From Polytrichum commune (taxonomy: Eukaryota > Streptophyta > Polytrichopsida > Polytrichales > Polytrichaceae), in contig OX485806.1 in assembly GCA_950295325.1 (NCBI GenBank), positions 45,131,169-45,195,168 of the forward strand: 64,000 bases of DNA, given 5' to 3'. Both the position numbers and the translations under genes were made by a program. The stretch's first letter is position 1, and the number at the start of each line of letters is the position of its first letter. The notes beneath the pieces were generated by a model, which saw only the letters and a list, made by a program, of their open reading frames with translations, was not told the origin of the DNA and searched no databases. Below, one piece after another: positions 12,901-24,839 of this stretch.

Positions 12901-15400
12901 GTGCGACAAAAAAAAGGAATTCGGAAGGGTCTTGGGAGGTAGGGAAAGAGATTCTCATTAAGGAAAGAAGGGGAAAAAAGGAGGAGCAGAGTAAAGGGAA
13001 GCAGGCGGAAGCCCTGCCCTACTACGATGAAAATTGAGGGAGAACAGGGAAGAGAAGGGAAAAAAAACAAAAAAACGGATGCACTACTGTTGAGTAGATT
13101 TTTGTCTAGTAAAAGGAAGCTAATGCGACTCTGTTGAGAATCCGATAGCAGTTGATGGGGGAGTGCTCAAGCATGGGGATTGAGGGTGTTGTCGCACATA
13201 CTTGACGTAGATCTAGCAATTGTGGAGTGGGGGTAGATCCCACGGTGACAAGGAGCAAACGAACCGTCATCGGAGGGCACAAAAATTTGATGAGGTTGTC
13301 GGAAAGAAGTGTTAAAAGTGAGATCCATGAGGGTGATGATCGCGAGCCGATCTTAGAAAAAAACTTGGGAAAAAACCGAATGCACATAGTGAGGACGTGA
13401 CCCAATTGAGTGATAGATGAGTCGCATGCTGGTTTAAGTGAAGGTTGAGGAGGAGATATGAGATGTTTGTTGTGCTGCTTGGGTGCATGAAAAGTTGGTT
13501 CCCAGTGATTCCGGAAGGTGGTGTCTGCTGGACCTATCCCGAAGTCGGCAATTTAGATTGGTGGTATAATGACAGCCCATGGCGCGGTGATGTTCTGCTG
13601 TTGTCGCATGTTGTTCAACCTGCAGTCGAGAGCGGAGGAACTATGGAAGAAGTGCAGACTAGCAGTCATAAAGGGCGAAAATTCAAGACTACATTAGATT
13701 GTCGGCTACCGGAATTTCCACCATCCATCTTCCTCACTGTGTTTTCCACGTGCAGTTGGCTATGTGAGAATAGCATCCAAAATAATGCTTTTGCATGATT
13801 GTTGATGTTGTTGGCGGTTCGTGTGTATGGTCGGTTGGTTGGTAGTATGGTTGTGGGGTTGAGTAGCCTACATCAAAGTCAACCACAGTAAAACCAACTT
13901 CTGAAGAGGACGTTTCGGTGAGGAGGAATGAAAAAAATAAAATATGGGTGAAGCATTTTGGCCTGGGTAAGTGGACCGAGCTAGTGTGCACCGTTGTTGA
14001 AGCGGGTGCACATCGCGTAATGAATGATTGCAAGCTTGAGGAACAAAGATTCGGCATAAGGGGGTCACCATGAATGCTACATAGTGGGTCTTAGGGCCAT
14101 TGTTGTTGATATTGGTTGCCGTAACGAGCAGCAAATTGTCGTAGGAATGTAACCGCTGAAAGGGTTGATGGGATAGGAGGAAAAATTATATTGTTGTGTG
14201 ATAGGGAAGACGTGAATGACAGTAGTGAGTTAGCAATCATGGTACTATATTGGCGCATTTGAGGCCAAGGATCGGGGGGGTCGCACGAAAACTTGGTGTT
14301 GGGAGGCAAGTGGTCTGCAATGGGTTCGAAAAAAAAGAGGGGTTGTGATTCGGAGTCGGGGGATTGGTGTGGGCAACATAGTGTAGCGAAGGGCAGAGGT
14401 GCGGAGAGGTGTTTTCGGTCAATTTTATTCTCTCTCTTTCCCTCGTTATTGGGTTTGCCATTGCCTTGGTGAACTACATCCAAGGCCCTTAGTGTACCGC
14501 CGAAGGTGATCCTCAAGGGGTGGTTGACACTTTACTCCACTATTTTGGGTTAGCTCAATTTTTTAGTTGCTTTGCTAATACGTTGTTCCCTAATTTGGAC
14601 AACATTGTTGGTGAATTTGTTGGGTCAATTCTATGTCTTGCGAGCATGGGCTTTGTAGGTGGTTCAACAAGCTTGAACAACAAAAGGCTATGTGTGATCC
14701 ATGTCTCGTATGGTCAGAGGAGGGTCATATTGTGGAATTGAGGTTTCAGTGAGAAGACAACAATCATGGCTTCAATGATCATGTTAATGCTTCAATTTTT
14801 TTTGTAGTGTTGCTGTGGTTTGTATCCACATTGTGATTAATTGGAATGTATTCTGCATCCCCATGGGTGCTATAAAACTTTGAAGAGGATGGCCACGCCT
14901 CATACCCACTAGGATGGATTAGTATCAATTGTGTCGACCTTGCATCATGAATTGAAAAAAGTTGGAAAGGGGGAAATTGGCTACAAAATTGAAGGTTGAA
15001 GGCTTCATGCTTTGTGTTAACTGGGTGCTGAGATTGATGGCCACGACTCGGAAGGCTAAGCTGCCTCCTTTCTTTCTTTTCCTCCTTTTTGGTGGTTGTT
15101 GTCTGGATGGAGAGTTGCAACGGCCAAGGAAACTCAGCCTCTGGAGGCAACATTGTGTTCTAGGCTCTAGAAAGGGGAGCGGAATTGAGGTACAAACGTT
15201 CCTTGGCTACTTCGAACTGTGCAATGTTGAAGACATTGACAACAAGCAAGTAGAGAAGCATTGAATCTAGAGCTACAAACACCACCAAGAGGAAGAGGAT
15301 CAACACCGAGCAATGGAACAACGAAGAAGAAGAGGAGCTCTCGGCCATGGAGCTCGGCCGCGGAATTAGGCTCCCCTTCCCACGGCTTTACACACAAGAC
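6961..15400. other. No recognisable gene
   Basis: I read both strands of this 8.4-kb stretch and found no frame matching a family I know. Open frames at 9144-9437 (minus, Pro/Thr-rich), 13445-13798 (plus) and 14091-14516 (minus) lack convincing splice signals or motifs. 12.5-12.7 kb and 15.2-15.4 kb are GC-richer. Old retrotransposon leader or UTR DNA is likely for 7.0-8.3 kb. Confidence 0.4.
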
Positions 15401-15954
15401 GCGCGGTTATAGGTCCCACTACCCACGGCAATGGGTGCCCAACGGGTTTTTGAAGGAGAACTTAGGAATTAAGAAGAAATGCTACTACATTAGCATTGAG
15501 GAATTAGTATTAGGCATTATGAAATATATTAGGACATATAGAAAATAGGATTTTGAGATTCAAAGACCATTAAAGAGGCAACATGGGAGGAATGAAAGAT
15601 TTTGAGGATTAATGACTATGAGGCATAATAATGGAGTATATAGGAATGTAGTAGAATATGATTAGGGAATATATTAGAATGTAGGAGAAGACATGATTAT
15701 GGGGAATATAGCATGAAGAATTTTGAGGAAAACATGATCATGAATTATAGATGAATTTTAGATTCTTATGATACAAAAACATTATGAAGATGCATTATGA
15801 GCATATAGGACAAGGATAGATTCTACTAGGATGATTAAATACAAATCATTGGAATCAAGCAAATGTGAAGACTTGATTACATTCTCAAAAGGAAGTACAA
15901 TGTAGCCACTACAAGGATTTAGTAGAATCTTAAGACTTGAACATTCAAATGGTA

Positions 15955-15972
15955 AAACGGTTATAACCGTTT
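15955..15972. promoter_or_regulatory. 18-bp perfect palindrome with two MYB-core sites
   Basis: The sequence AAACGGTTATAACCGTTT is its own reverse complement. It contains the plant MYB core C-N-GTT-R once on each strand. It lies about 100 bp upstream of a CTATATAAGG box, a suitable place for an upstream element. Function is inferred from the motif only. Confidence 0.4.
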
Positions 15973-16070
15973 AGGATAGATATTATCTACACATATCAAA
16001 GATAGTTAGTATCTAGGAAAGTGGAAGTTAATTGCCACTCTTAGTATAGATTTTGGATAGGAAGGAAAGA

Positions 16071-16080
16071 CTATATAAGG
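16071..16080 (+). promoter_or_regulatory. TATA box of candidate LTR
   Basis: CTATATAAGG matches the plant TATA consensus and precedes a pyrimidine-rich leader-like block. No transcript evidence is available. Confidence 0.4.
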
Positions 16081-17759
16081 GAAGCAATTTAGGAGATCTA
16101 TACCTCATTTTCTACACAACGAAGTTATTTTAAATTTGAGTGTCAAAAACACTTGAGTTTCTTGTACCTCTCCACTCGGAGCTCTTTTGCAATACAATAT
16201 ATTTTCCCACAAATGTGTGTGTGACATTTCTATCTCTCTCTCAAATTGTCTTACAAGTTGTCAAGCGGTACTTGGAACTTGAGTGAGTGAGCAACCGAGA
16301 GTAGAGTAGATTGAGTAGACTCTTTTGAGAAAGAACTCAAAAGATAGTGCGAGGGTGAGAACAAAGCGCTCAAGACAAATTGAAGAATCAATGGAACTTT
16401 GAGAGATATTGAATTGAGAAAACGATTGTTAAACTTGAGTGAAAGAAACAAGATTATCTCTCAAAGCGGAACTTATCATTGATCTCCTCAAAAGGGAATT
16501 ATAATTATTCATGTGATTAATTGATTGAAGAAATATATACAAGTTATGATTTGAGCAAAATTACTTAACTCCTTCAAAAGAGGAGGAGCTTATTATTATA
16601 AACTACATAATCGACTTATACATATTATACCACATATTGATTGATTGAACTTATGATTGACAAGAATGATGAAGACATTAATTCACATCAAAGTTTGAAT
16701 ACATATGAATGAAGTAATATTGATATAAGATAATCTACTTACTACAATTGTTATTGAAGCTTCTTACTTTAAGATTCTTTGTGAGTTGTTGGATGTCATT
16801 ACAATTTGAAGGATTATCTATTCAAGAAAAGATTTCTCTCTCTCTTGAGCAAAACTCAAGAGAGATAGGTTTACTTCTCGTCATCAAGAAACACTTTGAA
16901 GTTAAACGTGACATTGCAAAACAATCAATGATGTGTTCATGAAATTATAACCACTATATATATACATGTCAAGTTACAATATTATAGGTAGTAACACTTG
17001 AGCTTAAAAAGGAAGACTCAAGAATATTAGATCTTCCTCATCGTTATAAGATTATTATCAATTGTGTAATTGATGTGTATGAACTACAAAACTTAATGAT
17101 TCATAGAACTTATTGAAACTATATGCTATTGTTACACCTCTTGAAGCTTTCTTAAATCTAAAGGTTCTTATTGTCAATGATGCCTTACATTGAGAACAAG
17201 AACTAAGATAATGAGATTGTGTTCACTCCGATAATGTATTCATACCATAAGGAGAAGAGAGGAGTTATTAAATTGAGGACCGAACATATTAATGAGGCAC
17301 GGTAGTTCTCAAGCGAATATAAATTTACGTGATGAGCATCGTGAGTCTTCTTAGCTAATTTTGCAAAGGAACGACCCACGGCGCCCATCATGCAACACCG
17401 GCGTGAGGAAGCTCATCATCAGTCCGCGTGGGTGACGGAGGTAGATAGGTGCAGGTCATGCAACTGGGTCGGAGTGGACGAGAGGGAGTTTGGTGGCAGC
17501 GGGGTGGACATTGGGATTGTATTAGGGACCTCAATGCTGTAAGCAGTGGGAGCATACTAAGGGGTTGGGTAGTGGTGGCTCAATCATGTGGGAGCCCAAT
17601 ATTCTACGGAAATACGGAAATACGGATCCATTTTCCATATTTTACCCTGCTCGTATGAGGACAATAGGGTCTCTTAGGATAAATTAATTGTACTAGGAAA
17701 TAGGGCGTTCTAAATCCGCCTCGCACGATAAAAATGATAAAAAGGGGTACTATTACCGG

Positions 17760-18224
17760 TCCGGCAAATTGGACTAGGAAGACCGTTTGATTATGGTCCG
17801 GACCAAGTAACGGTTACGCCACGTTTACCCAACGGTCCGGAAGTGGAGAGCCGGCTGGTAACGACGGTTACAACGGACTTGTGGCGGTTGGGGGAAACCG
17901 TTGGTAAATCATCGGAAGACGGTTGGCAACCGTTTTCCGTTAAAACGAACGGTAACAGGGGAAGGAAGAGGGAGGATGGATATTTAAGGGTCCCTTCCTT
18001 CTCCTCCCCACTTTTTCGCAAGAGGAAAATTTGTTGAGAGAACGAGTGGTGAGGTTGTTTTTTTTTTTCTATCGAGCCGCCAGCAGTGGGATTGTTGGGA
18101 CTCCGCAATTTCTAGTTACCGGCAGTTGGCTTGCCGAGACTCCGTAGCAATTAAGCGGAAAAGAGGGAAACCGGAGGGGAGAGAATTTCCGTAGTTGTGA
18201 CAGAGGTTGAGACAAGAAAGGAAA
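17760..18224 (+). promoter_or_regulatory. Promoter and leader of gag element copy A
   Basis: The stretch is dense in AACGGTTAC-type MYB-core sites (near 17809, 17866, 17925 and 17950) and is followed by TATTTAAGGG at 17981, a TATA-like box. A leader with a T-run (18058-18070) and TGGGATTGTTGGGACTCCG runs up to the gag ATG. Copy B (36130-36528) shares the same order: GGTTACCGTAAACGGTTACC, then a purine leader, then AGCAATTGGATTGCTGAGA. The shared order supports a U3-R-leader of one element family. Confidence 0.45.
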
Positions 18225-20247
18225 ATGCCGGAAGCACGGGAAGAGGATCGGAGGGAACCCATCCCGATTCCGCTCAAAGCCCTCATCCCTGCAATTCCGA
18301 GGGAGGACGGGGAGCTGCAGGAGCTAGCGGAGGATCTCCGGGTTATGGGTTGCGAGGGTTTTCTCCGCAAACCCTAGAACCTCCGAGCGGAAGATACCCT
18401 CCGGGAATTCAAGTTCGAGAGAGGGAATCAGTGGCTAGGAACTAAAAGGAGGGATCCGGATAGTTGGACTCCGAAAGTCTGGAATAGGGTTTACGGGTTT
18501 CCGAGAGGAATTGCAGAGGGATGGGCCGGCCGCCGCGATGGCCTGTTCACCGGAAAGTTTAGAGGAGACGCGGACCCGAAGGACGGCTTTCACCCCGGGA
18601 ACTGCCAGAACCTTAGAGAGCGGAGGGTATTAGAGTTCCTCATGCCCATCCTTAACCCGGACAAGCCTAAGCGGATCAGCCTTACCATGGCTAACACCTT
18701 GTTCGGTGCTATGTCCGGAGTCCGGCCCGTGAATTGGGGGTTGATAATCACGAGGTAGTAGGGCGGGCCCTTCCCAATGTAGGCCGGAAACCCTCCTTCC
18801 TCTGCCCCTTCATTCTGCACCTCTATCAGCACTTTGACTGCATCACGGCCGAAGAGGAGGACATGCTGACTATAGCGGCGGACGAGGTCACCTACAAGCT
18901 CCATCCGGAAGTCGGAGACATCGAGACAGAAACCTCAAGCGACCCCATCATTCCGGAAGCGCCTCCCTCTTCACCCGGCAGTCCGCCGCCGACCCTCCAG
19001 AGACTCCAACCTCTCTTCTCCCTCATTATCATCCGGAAGCCGGACCCAGCCGGGAGACCACTTGGCGGAACGTGGATCTCTCCGCTTGGGACTTTCCGGA
19101 AAATCCCTTCAAGCGGGTCCAGGAGGGGCTGGAGGATCTGCAGAACCAGTACTTCCGGCTGGAACACATCGCCCGGGGAGCGAACCAGGCCTTGGACAAC
19201 TGCGGACCCGGAAATATTCTCCGGGAGTTGGCGAAGAGGGCGGACAGGAAGGAGCTCGAGCAAGCCAAGACGGAAAACGCTCACCTCACCGCGCAGGTAG
19301 CGGCCATGACTCAGGAGCTGAGTCAAAAGAGTGAGGAAATCCGGAAGTACCACGCGGAGCAGGCAGTGGTCTTCAGCCGGATCCGGGAGCTGGTGGGGCA
19401 TCCGGCAGAGATCGTCAACAAGGCGCATCTCTACGACCGGATGATGGAGTCCGGAGAACCGGCTTCCGCTAGGCAGGCCCTCCCCATCCTCATGAAATAC
19501 TCACGGACGATGAAGGATCTCCTGGCGGAAATCCAGAAGGTGGTTCCGCCAAGCGGAACACCCCGGCGGGTACTCTATCCGGGTCCGCCTGGGTCACCAA
19601 CCGGAACCCTCTACGAGGTAGTTGGTGAAGTCGCCCTGGTCCAGAATCCGCCAACGGCTGCAGGACCCAGCCAACAGGGAGGCGGCTCTCGGCCTGCCAG
19701 TTCCAGAAGAGCTCCGGAAAGGATCCGCTCTCCCCAAGTGAGGCGGAAGAGCACCGGGTCTGTTAGATCCGGACGAGGCCAATCCCCTGTTCCGTGGACA
19801 TCGGATTGGTCCCGAACTCCGGACAGAGCTCGGACCCCTATAAGGCACCGAACTCCGGATCAAGAGGCGACTCCGAGTAGGGGTAAGGCCCCTATGACCC
19901 AAGCCTCGCCGTCGTCTCCTCCGACCTGCCAAATGGTGAACACATTCCCTCCGCCACCCTCAAGGGCGGCCTCCACCAGGGATCCGCGGACTACCTCGAT
20001 CTCGGGCGGACAGAATCCGGAACAACGCACCGGAAGCGATCCTTCCCCCATCCGGAGCGTTCGGAAGGGAAGTACAGTTTCCGAAACACCACGGACAGAA
20101 GGAGCAGGGGATTCGGAGGACGAGATTGCCCCTTCTCCAAACATGAGGAGGATGCTTACGCGACTACAGAAGGCATCACCGGGAGGGGGCTCATCCGCCG
20201 TCAGCGGCCTCGGCGGTGCTTCTAGAATGGACAACACAGCTATGTGA
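18225..20247 (+). pseudogene. Gag-like protein of a non-autonomous LTR element, copy A
   Basis: The frame opens with MPEAREEDRREPIPIPLKAL and continues in frame through one stop (TAG at 18375-18377, where copy B has TGG). It passes TLREF, ERGNQW, DPKDGFHPGNC, RERRVLEFLMPILNPDKPKR and MANTLFG to WGLII. A -1 displacement at 18749 leads to HEVVGRALPNVGRKPSF and FILHLYQ. A second shift near 19000-19060 leads to a long open frame from about 19072 with DLSAWDFPENPFKRV, a coiled-coil-like part (ELEQAKTENAHLTAQ), and a Pro/Ser/Arg-rich basic tail ending SRMDNTAM. There is no zinc knuckle, protease, RT or integrase. The layout fits a gag-only (TR-GAG-like) element. Copy B at 36529 is its paralogue. 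The region is very rich in the hexamer TCCGGA. Confidence 0.6.
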
Positions 20248-20495
20248 GCATAGAGCGGAGAGCAGAGAGGAAGTAAAAATAGTAAAATGCTTAGACTAAA
20301 TTTAGAAATGTTTTCAAAAAGATTCGGATATACCCAAAATATTCCAGATTCTCCCAAAAATAGTAAAAATTTGTGACCTATTTCCGTGAAATGTTTAGGT
20401 CATAAATTAAATAAAAATACCCTGAATTTGAAATGGTCTCATTGAGTTTGGAAACCGTGAAGTGCTAAAATGATAGGAAAGTTGTGATATAATAG
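20229..20495 (+). repeat. Dispersed 270-bp repeat, copy 1
   Basis: This begins GGACAACACAGCTATGTGAGC, then repeated AGCGGAG and AGGAAGTAAAAAT. It runs through CTATTTCCGTGAAATG and TTTGAAATGGTCTCATT to CCGTGAAGTGCTAAAATGATAGG. The same order occurs in reverse complement at 45350-45622. A partial copy lies at 34460-34570 and a fragment at 24856-24886. It overlaps the last codons of gag copy A. Copy 45350-45622 interrupts a pogo-like gene, so this is a mobile short repeat (MITE-like), not an LTR end of the gag element. Confidence 0.6.
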
Positions 20496-20499
20496 ATAA

Positions 20500-22480
20500 G
20501 TAAATGATAAAAACCAATGTTGATCCCAAGAAAAAATAAATGAAAAAGTTTTTTTGAGATTGGTATAATTGAAGAATGAGTTAATCAAAATACAAAGGGC
20601 GACCAACTTGCTTCGTTTTTATTTCATCACTTTTGTCTTTGTCTTATGTGTGAGTCAACTCTAGAGCTTGGACTCCAACAATTATTGTTTGTGGTCGAAG
20701 AGATTATCTTGAGCTGAATATATATATGAGGACATAATTTAGACTCATACCCAATATGAATGTAGAGACACACGCACACAATGGGAGAGGAGAGAGACAT
20801 GTTTGTTGGCCTAGGATGGGAGAAGGAGATTAGAAGTATAGGAGATCCCCATGTTCCCTTTAATTCATCGCCGGAACATGACATAGATGTTGCAAATCGA
20901 TATAGAGATATACACACGTACTTAATTACCTCCTCTTCCCATTGAACTCAGCACTGAGGCACCTTCGGTATTCATGCCACGCCATAATTTTACTTACAAG
21001 CATTAAAAAATGCCTTTCTCCCGCGTGAAATATATTCACACCTTCACTAGTTGAGTTCCAAACACACCACCCTATCAACACATTCCCACAAGTTCTTTCC
21101 CAACATAATACAACACAATGCTAACTCCTACGCTACACCTAAGCTGGCCTCCTTAATTAATTATCCAATGCTCTAGCATGTTAAGTGGATGCCTAAACCC
21201 AAACTCCCAGAACCTCAACTGCCGCCCTTCAATCCTGGTCTTCCGACCAGCAACTCCAGTACTCTGCCTAGGTACAGAGTAGTGTTGATCTGCATCAATT
21301 GCACTCACCCTCGAAGAGGCCCAGTTCACCTAGGGCGCCCACCAAATGCAGACAGCAGCTTTGCTGGGAAAATGCCTCTCTACCTCCCCGAATCCTCTTG
21401 GTAGCTCCAAGCCCAGCTCCTTGTTGTCTTCCCCTCGCCTCGAACGGCTTCACCTCTGCCTCAGTATACACCCAAGGGATAAACTCCCGTCCCCTGTTGC
21501 TGCATTCTCAGAAGAGCCCAGGCATGCTTCAACTCACTGCGGCGAAATGCCCAGAGGTGAATTGCTCCTCCGAATTAACCACCTTTTCAGAGGGAGAGCC
21601 TTGCGCAGATGCACTGGACCAGGGCGATCTCCCTCCCAAAATTCATTTATTTAGCTCTCAACACCTTCACAACTGCGTGGGATTAATGCCATGATTGTTA
21701 CCTTAAGCAGCTGGAATTCAACATGAATAAATGTCGATCTGGCCCTCCTCCATTTCTTCGACACACAAGTCTTAATTTCTCCGCCCAGCTTGGCCACTGG
21801 AGGAAAGAGCCTCCCGACAGAGCTGCAACCGCAATACCTCACAGCGATTCCTGACCCTCCGTTGGCCTTTGCAGACCTTTCCCTCACAAGCAACCAGCTC
21901 CTTGTCGCCACTTTGATTGCAGCGATTCCGCCACTTAATCTGGCAGGGTTTTCACCCTCTGTGTAGCAGGCCACCGTCCAAACACCTTAGATCGAGATTG
22001 GCACTTCCGAATTCAGGAGTTGGAGATTGTAATTCGCACCTGCCCAGTCTACGACAAACACAACTAGCGCCTTGCTGGCCTCGTATGGTGAATGCTAAAA
22101 CCCGAATCAAAAATCTAGCAGGGGCTCTGCCCCACTGTCGCCGCTCCTTGTTTTTGGTGTTCGGTGAAGCGAGAGAAAATGAGAGAGGAGGCCCCTGGAC
22201 TTGCCGGACCTCTTTCCTGGGCACCCCAAAAATCTAGATGCCTCGTCCCTTCAAAACAAGACCCCCTTCCTTAAACAGGCAGACCTCGAATCCAAACCAA
22301 CAATATTTTTTAAGCCCGACACCCATAATCCTAACCTAAATCCCTTGACTTTAAGCGTCACATAAAATCTAATTGACTAATTACTTGTTGTTGGCCTTCT
22401 CCCTTACATTTCACACAGTCTCACATAAAACTTAAATCCCCTTAACTTTTAGAACTCTAGAACTCTCTAGATTCTATCTA
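20500..22480. other. No gene recognised; C-rich stretch
   Basis: 20.5-21.0 kb is AT-rich and featureless. 21.2-22.25 kb is C-rich with several overlapping open frames in all phases, none resembling a known protein. A block near 22155 (GTGTTCGGTGAAGCGAGAGA) resembles GTGTTCGGCGAGGTCAGAGA at 62157, hinting that both belong to one old repeat. Confidence 0.35.
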
Positions 22481-22509
22481 ATTCAATCAAAACACTATTG
22501 CACCCGTTA

Positions 22510-23270
22510 AAATGTTATAAACGTTAAATTGAAATGTGGGCACCATATTGGGCTCACATAACTGGCGACATCAGGGGATGGATCCAAAATCTCTTTCTGC
22601 AAGAAAATTGTCGCTTGCAGATCCCCGCCAGGTTGCATGCGCTTAACCAAGTCGACCCCACTACCAGGGCTAACCTCCGACATCTTGAAAACAAAAACTT
22701 TGTCCGTCTCGTCACCCTGGCCTGGGAATTGATTATGCTGGACATAGGCCCAAGTGTTGACACCTCTAAGCTTGGCGATGCCATCCATAACTCCCAACCT
22801 ACGTAAGTATTTGAAGGGTGTAATCTTGTTTCGGAGGTGGGGGGAATTCAACTCCTTGCACCGATCAAAAATGGGCTAAGTTCTTCCAACGAAAGAAGTT
22901 GATGAGGGTCACTATCATTACGAAGGAGGAACTCACCCACAAGATTTTTGCTGGCTTCAAGAACAATTTTGGTATGAGTGGATTGGGGCGTTCTCTTGAC
23001 GTGCTCCTCGATGAAGACGTCGATGCGCTTGCGGCTATCTCTCCAGTTGCCAACCTTGACGGGGTGCCGATGGTAGCCCAGATGAATACATGCACGCTGA
23101 GTGGTGTCACTGCCGCGGACGTAGAAGATTTTGGCGTGGCATAGAGCAATGCAACTGGGAGGCTCCTTACAGATCCTACACACTAGGGTGGAGAAGGTAG
23201 GCACGGGACCACCAATGGGAAAGGACTCTTTGGTGAATCCATCAAATTCAGTATCATTGACTCAGGAGGT
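22510..23270 (-). pseudogene. Zinc-cluster transposase-like protein relic
   Basis: The minus strand reads FDGFTKESFPIGGPVPTFS, VCRICKEPPSCIALCHAKI and FYVRGSDTTQRACIHLGYHRHPVKVG. WRDSRKRIDVFIEEHVKRTP and HTKIVLEASKNLVGEFLL follow. After one frameshift near 22850 come CKELNSPHLRNKITPFKYLRR, LGVMDGIAKLRG, NTWAYVQHNQFPGQGDETDK, VFVFKMSEV and DLVKRMQPGGDLQ. The spacing CxxxxC then HxxHRH suggests a WRKY/GCM1-type zinc cluster, as in MULE/FAR1 and related transposases. The second half resembles a conserved protein that I remember only as uncharacterised in seed-free plants and algae. I infer the N-terminal part of a transposase or its host derivative; the catalytic domain is not present. It abuts the palindrome array. 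Confidence 0.5.
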
Positions 23271-23437
23271 ACAATGAAAACGTTGGAGGTAGTCGCAATG
23301 ACGATTATGGCACTCGAGGTGGCCAACTCAGGTGGATGAACAAAAAGCAAAGGCTAAGTCATTGCTAATGTTGGTGGTTTGGATTTTGGTCCAGACATGG
23401 CTGTCGTAGCGTTTGTCCATGCCGTCCATTGACCCGA

Positions 23438-24740
23438 TTCCGAGAGGGTGGTGGAGGGGTAGGATTTTGCTGTGGGACCTAGTTTTGAATGGGCATAACT
23501 TCCTCAATACTTTCGTGAATGTTGCAAGTGAGTAGTCCATTGACATCTACAAGAAATGTAGATGAAGATGGAGTGGTCGTTTGTTAGAATCAAAGATTGT
23601 ATGAGGAAGTTATGATGGTCTGAAGTTTGTACGGGCTTCTAGGCCTACCGGCTAAGGGAAAATGTATACTTGGCCCCAACTCTTGGTAGGGACCCTCTCG
23701 GTTCCGAGAGGGTGGTGGAGGGGTAGGATCCCCACATCAAATTTTGCTTTGCGACCTAGGTTTGATGTATGTGTGATGTTTTTGTATGTGTAGATGATAT
23801 GTCACATAGACACCCTCTCGGAACCGAGAGGGTGGTGGAGGTGTAGGATCCCCACATCACATTTTGCTTTGGGACCTAGGTTTGATGTATGCGTGAGATT
23901 TTTGTTTGGGTATATGATATAGGAGAGTATATGTTTGTGTATATGATATGTCACATAGACACCCTCTCGGAACCGAGAGGGTGGTGGAGGGGTAGTATCC
24001 CCACATCAAATTTTGCTGTGGGACCTAGTTTTGAATGGGCATAACTTGCTCAATACTTTCGTGAATGTTGCAAGTGAGTAGTCCATTGACATCTACAAGA
24101 AATGTAGATGAAGATGGAGTGGCCGTTTGTTAGAATCAAAGATTGTATGAGGAAGTTATGATGGTCTGAAGTTTGTACGGGCTTCTAGGCCTACCGGCTA
24201 AGGGAAAATGTATACTTGGCCCCAACTCTTGGTAGGGACCCTTGTTAGGGTTCCGAGAGGGTGGTGGAGGGGTAGGATCCCCACACTTGATTTTGATCAT
24301 TTGAGCTAGGTTGCTTGTATGTGTTGAATGATTATTGGTGCAGATAATATGTGCAAGTTAAGGAGTCTGGTAGTATAAGGAGGCCAAATCTTGATTAGTT
24401 AGGTTAGGTTGAAAATAATTTCAAGTTAAGAGGTTGGGACATATAGAGACATATATAGGATCTTCACACCTGATTTTGATTGTTGAGGCCGAGAAGCTAT
24501 TATGTAGAAAATGTTTGTAATCCTTGATTTAGTTACAAGGTAGGGGATTGGGTGCGCCTTAGACCCTCTCGGTTCCGAGAGGGTGGTAGGGATAGTATAT
24601 GTGAACCTGATTTTAGAATGTTAAGGCCGAGATGCAGGTATGTGTTCCATGTTTGAAACTCGTTCAACTAGTTAAGAGGTAGGGGGTTGGGTGCAACTAA
24701 GACCCTCTTGGATCCGAGAGGGTGGTAGGATAGTATATGT
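23438..24740. repeat. Start of palindrome array 1, GGTGGTGG-type units
   Basis: Palindromes (ACCCTCTCGG, TT or AA, inverted half) recur at 23697, 23815, 23960 and 24561. Degenerate ones occur at 23445, 24247 and 24703; the last has a GGATCC centre. Most are followed by GGTGGTGGAGGGGTAGGATCC. A 240-bp segment with CATCTACAAGAAATGTAGATG and CCCCAACTCTTGGTAGGGAC occurs twice, at 23466-23700 and 24013-24243, nearly identical, which indicates a recent 547-bp tandem duplication. A third, diverged copy lies inverted at 41265-41480. Confidence 0.85.
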
Positions 24741-24839
24741 GGGTTATATTTCTGATTGTTAAGGCCGAGATGTTGGTATGTATTCCATGTTTGAAACTCG
24801 TTCAACTAGTTAAGAGGTGGGGGTTGGGTGCAACTTAGA

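Larger units (their letters stand above)
15420..16260 (+). mobile_element. Candidate LTR with TATA box
   Basis: An AT-rich region ends in a promoter-like block: an 18-bp perfect palindrome AAACGGTTATAACCGTTT (15955-15972) and then CTATATAAGG (16071-16080). After that come leader-like TCATTTTCTACACAACG, TTGAGTTTCTTGTACCTC and TTTTGCAATACAATATAT. This resembles U3 promoter, R and U5 of a plant copia-type LTR. No matching second LTR or coding region was identified downstream to 17.4 kb. Confidence 0.35.

Noticed and set aside
14320-14335. GGGTTCGAA, resembling the T-arm of a tRNA.
   Set aside because: No acceptor, D-arm or anticodon arm can be folded around it.
21189-22237. Several overlapping open frames in C-rich DNA.
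   Set aside because: Stops are rare in all phases because of C-richness, and no frame shows motifs or splice support.
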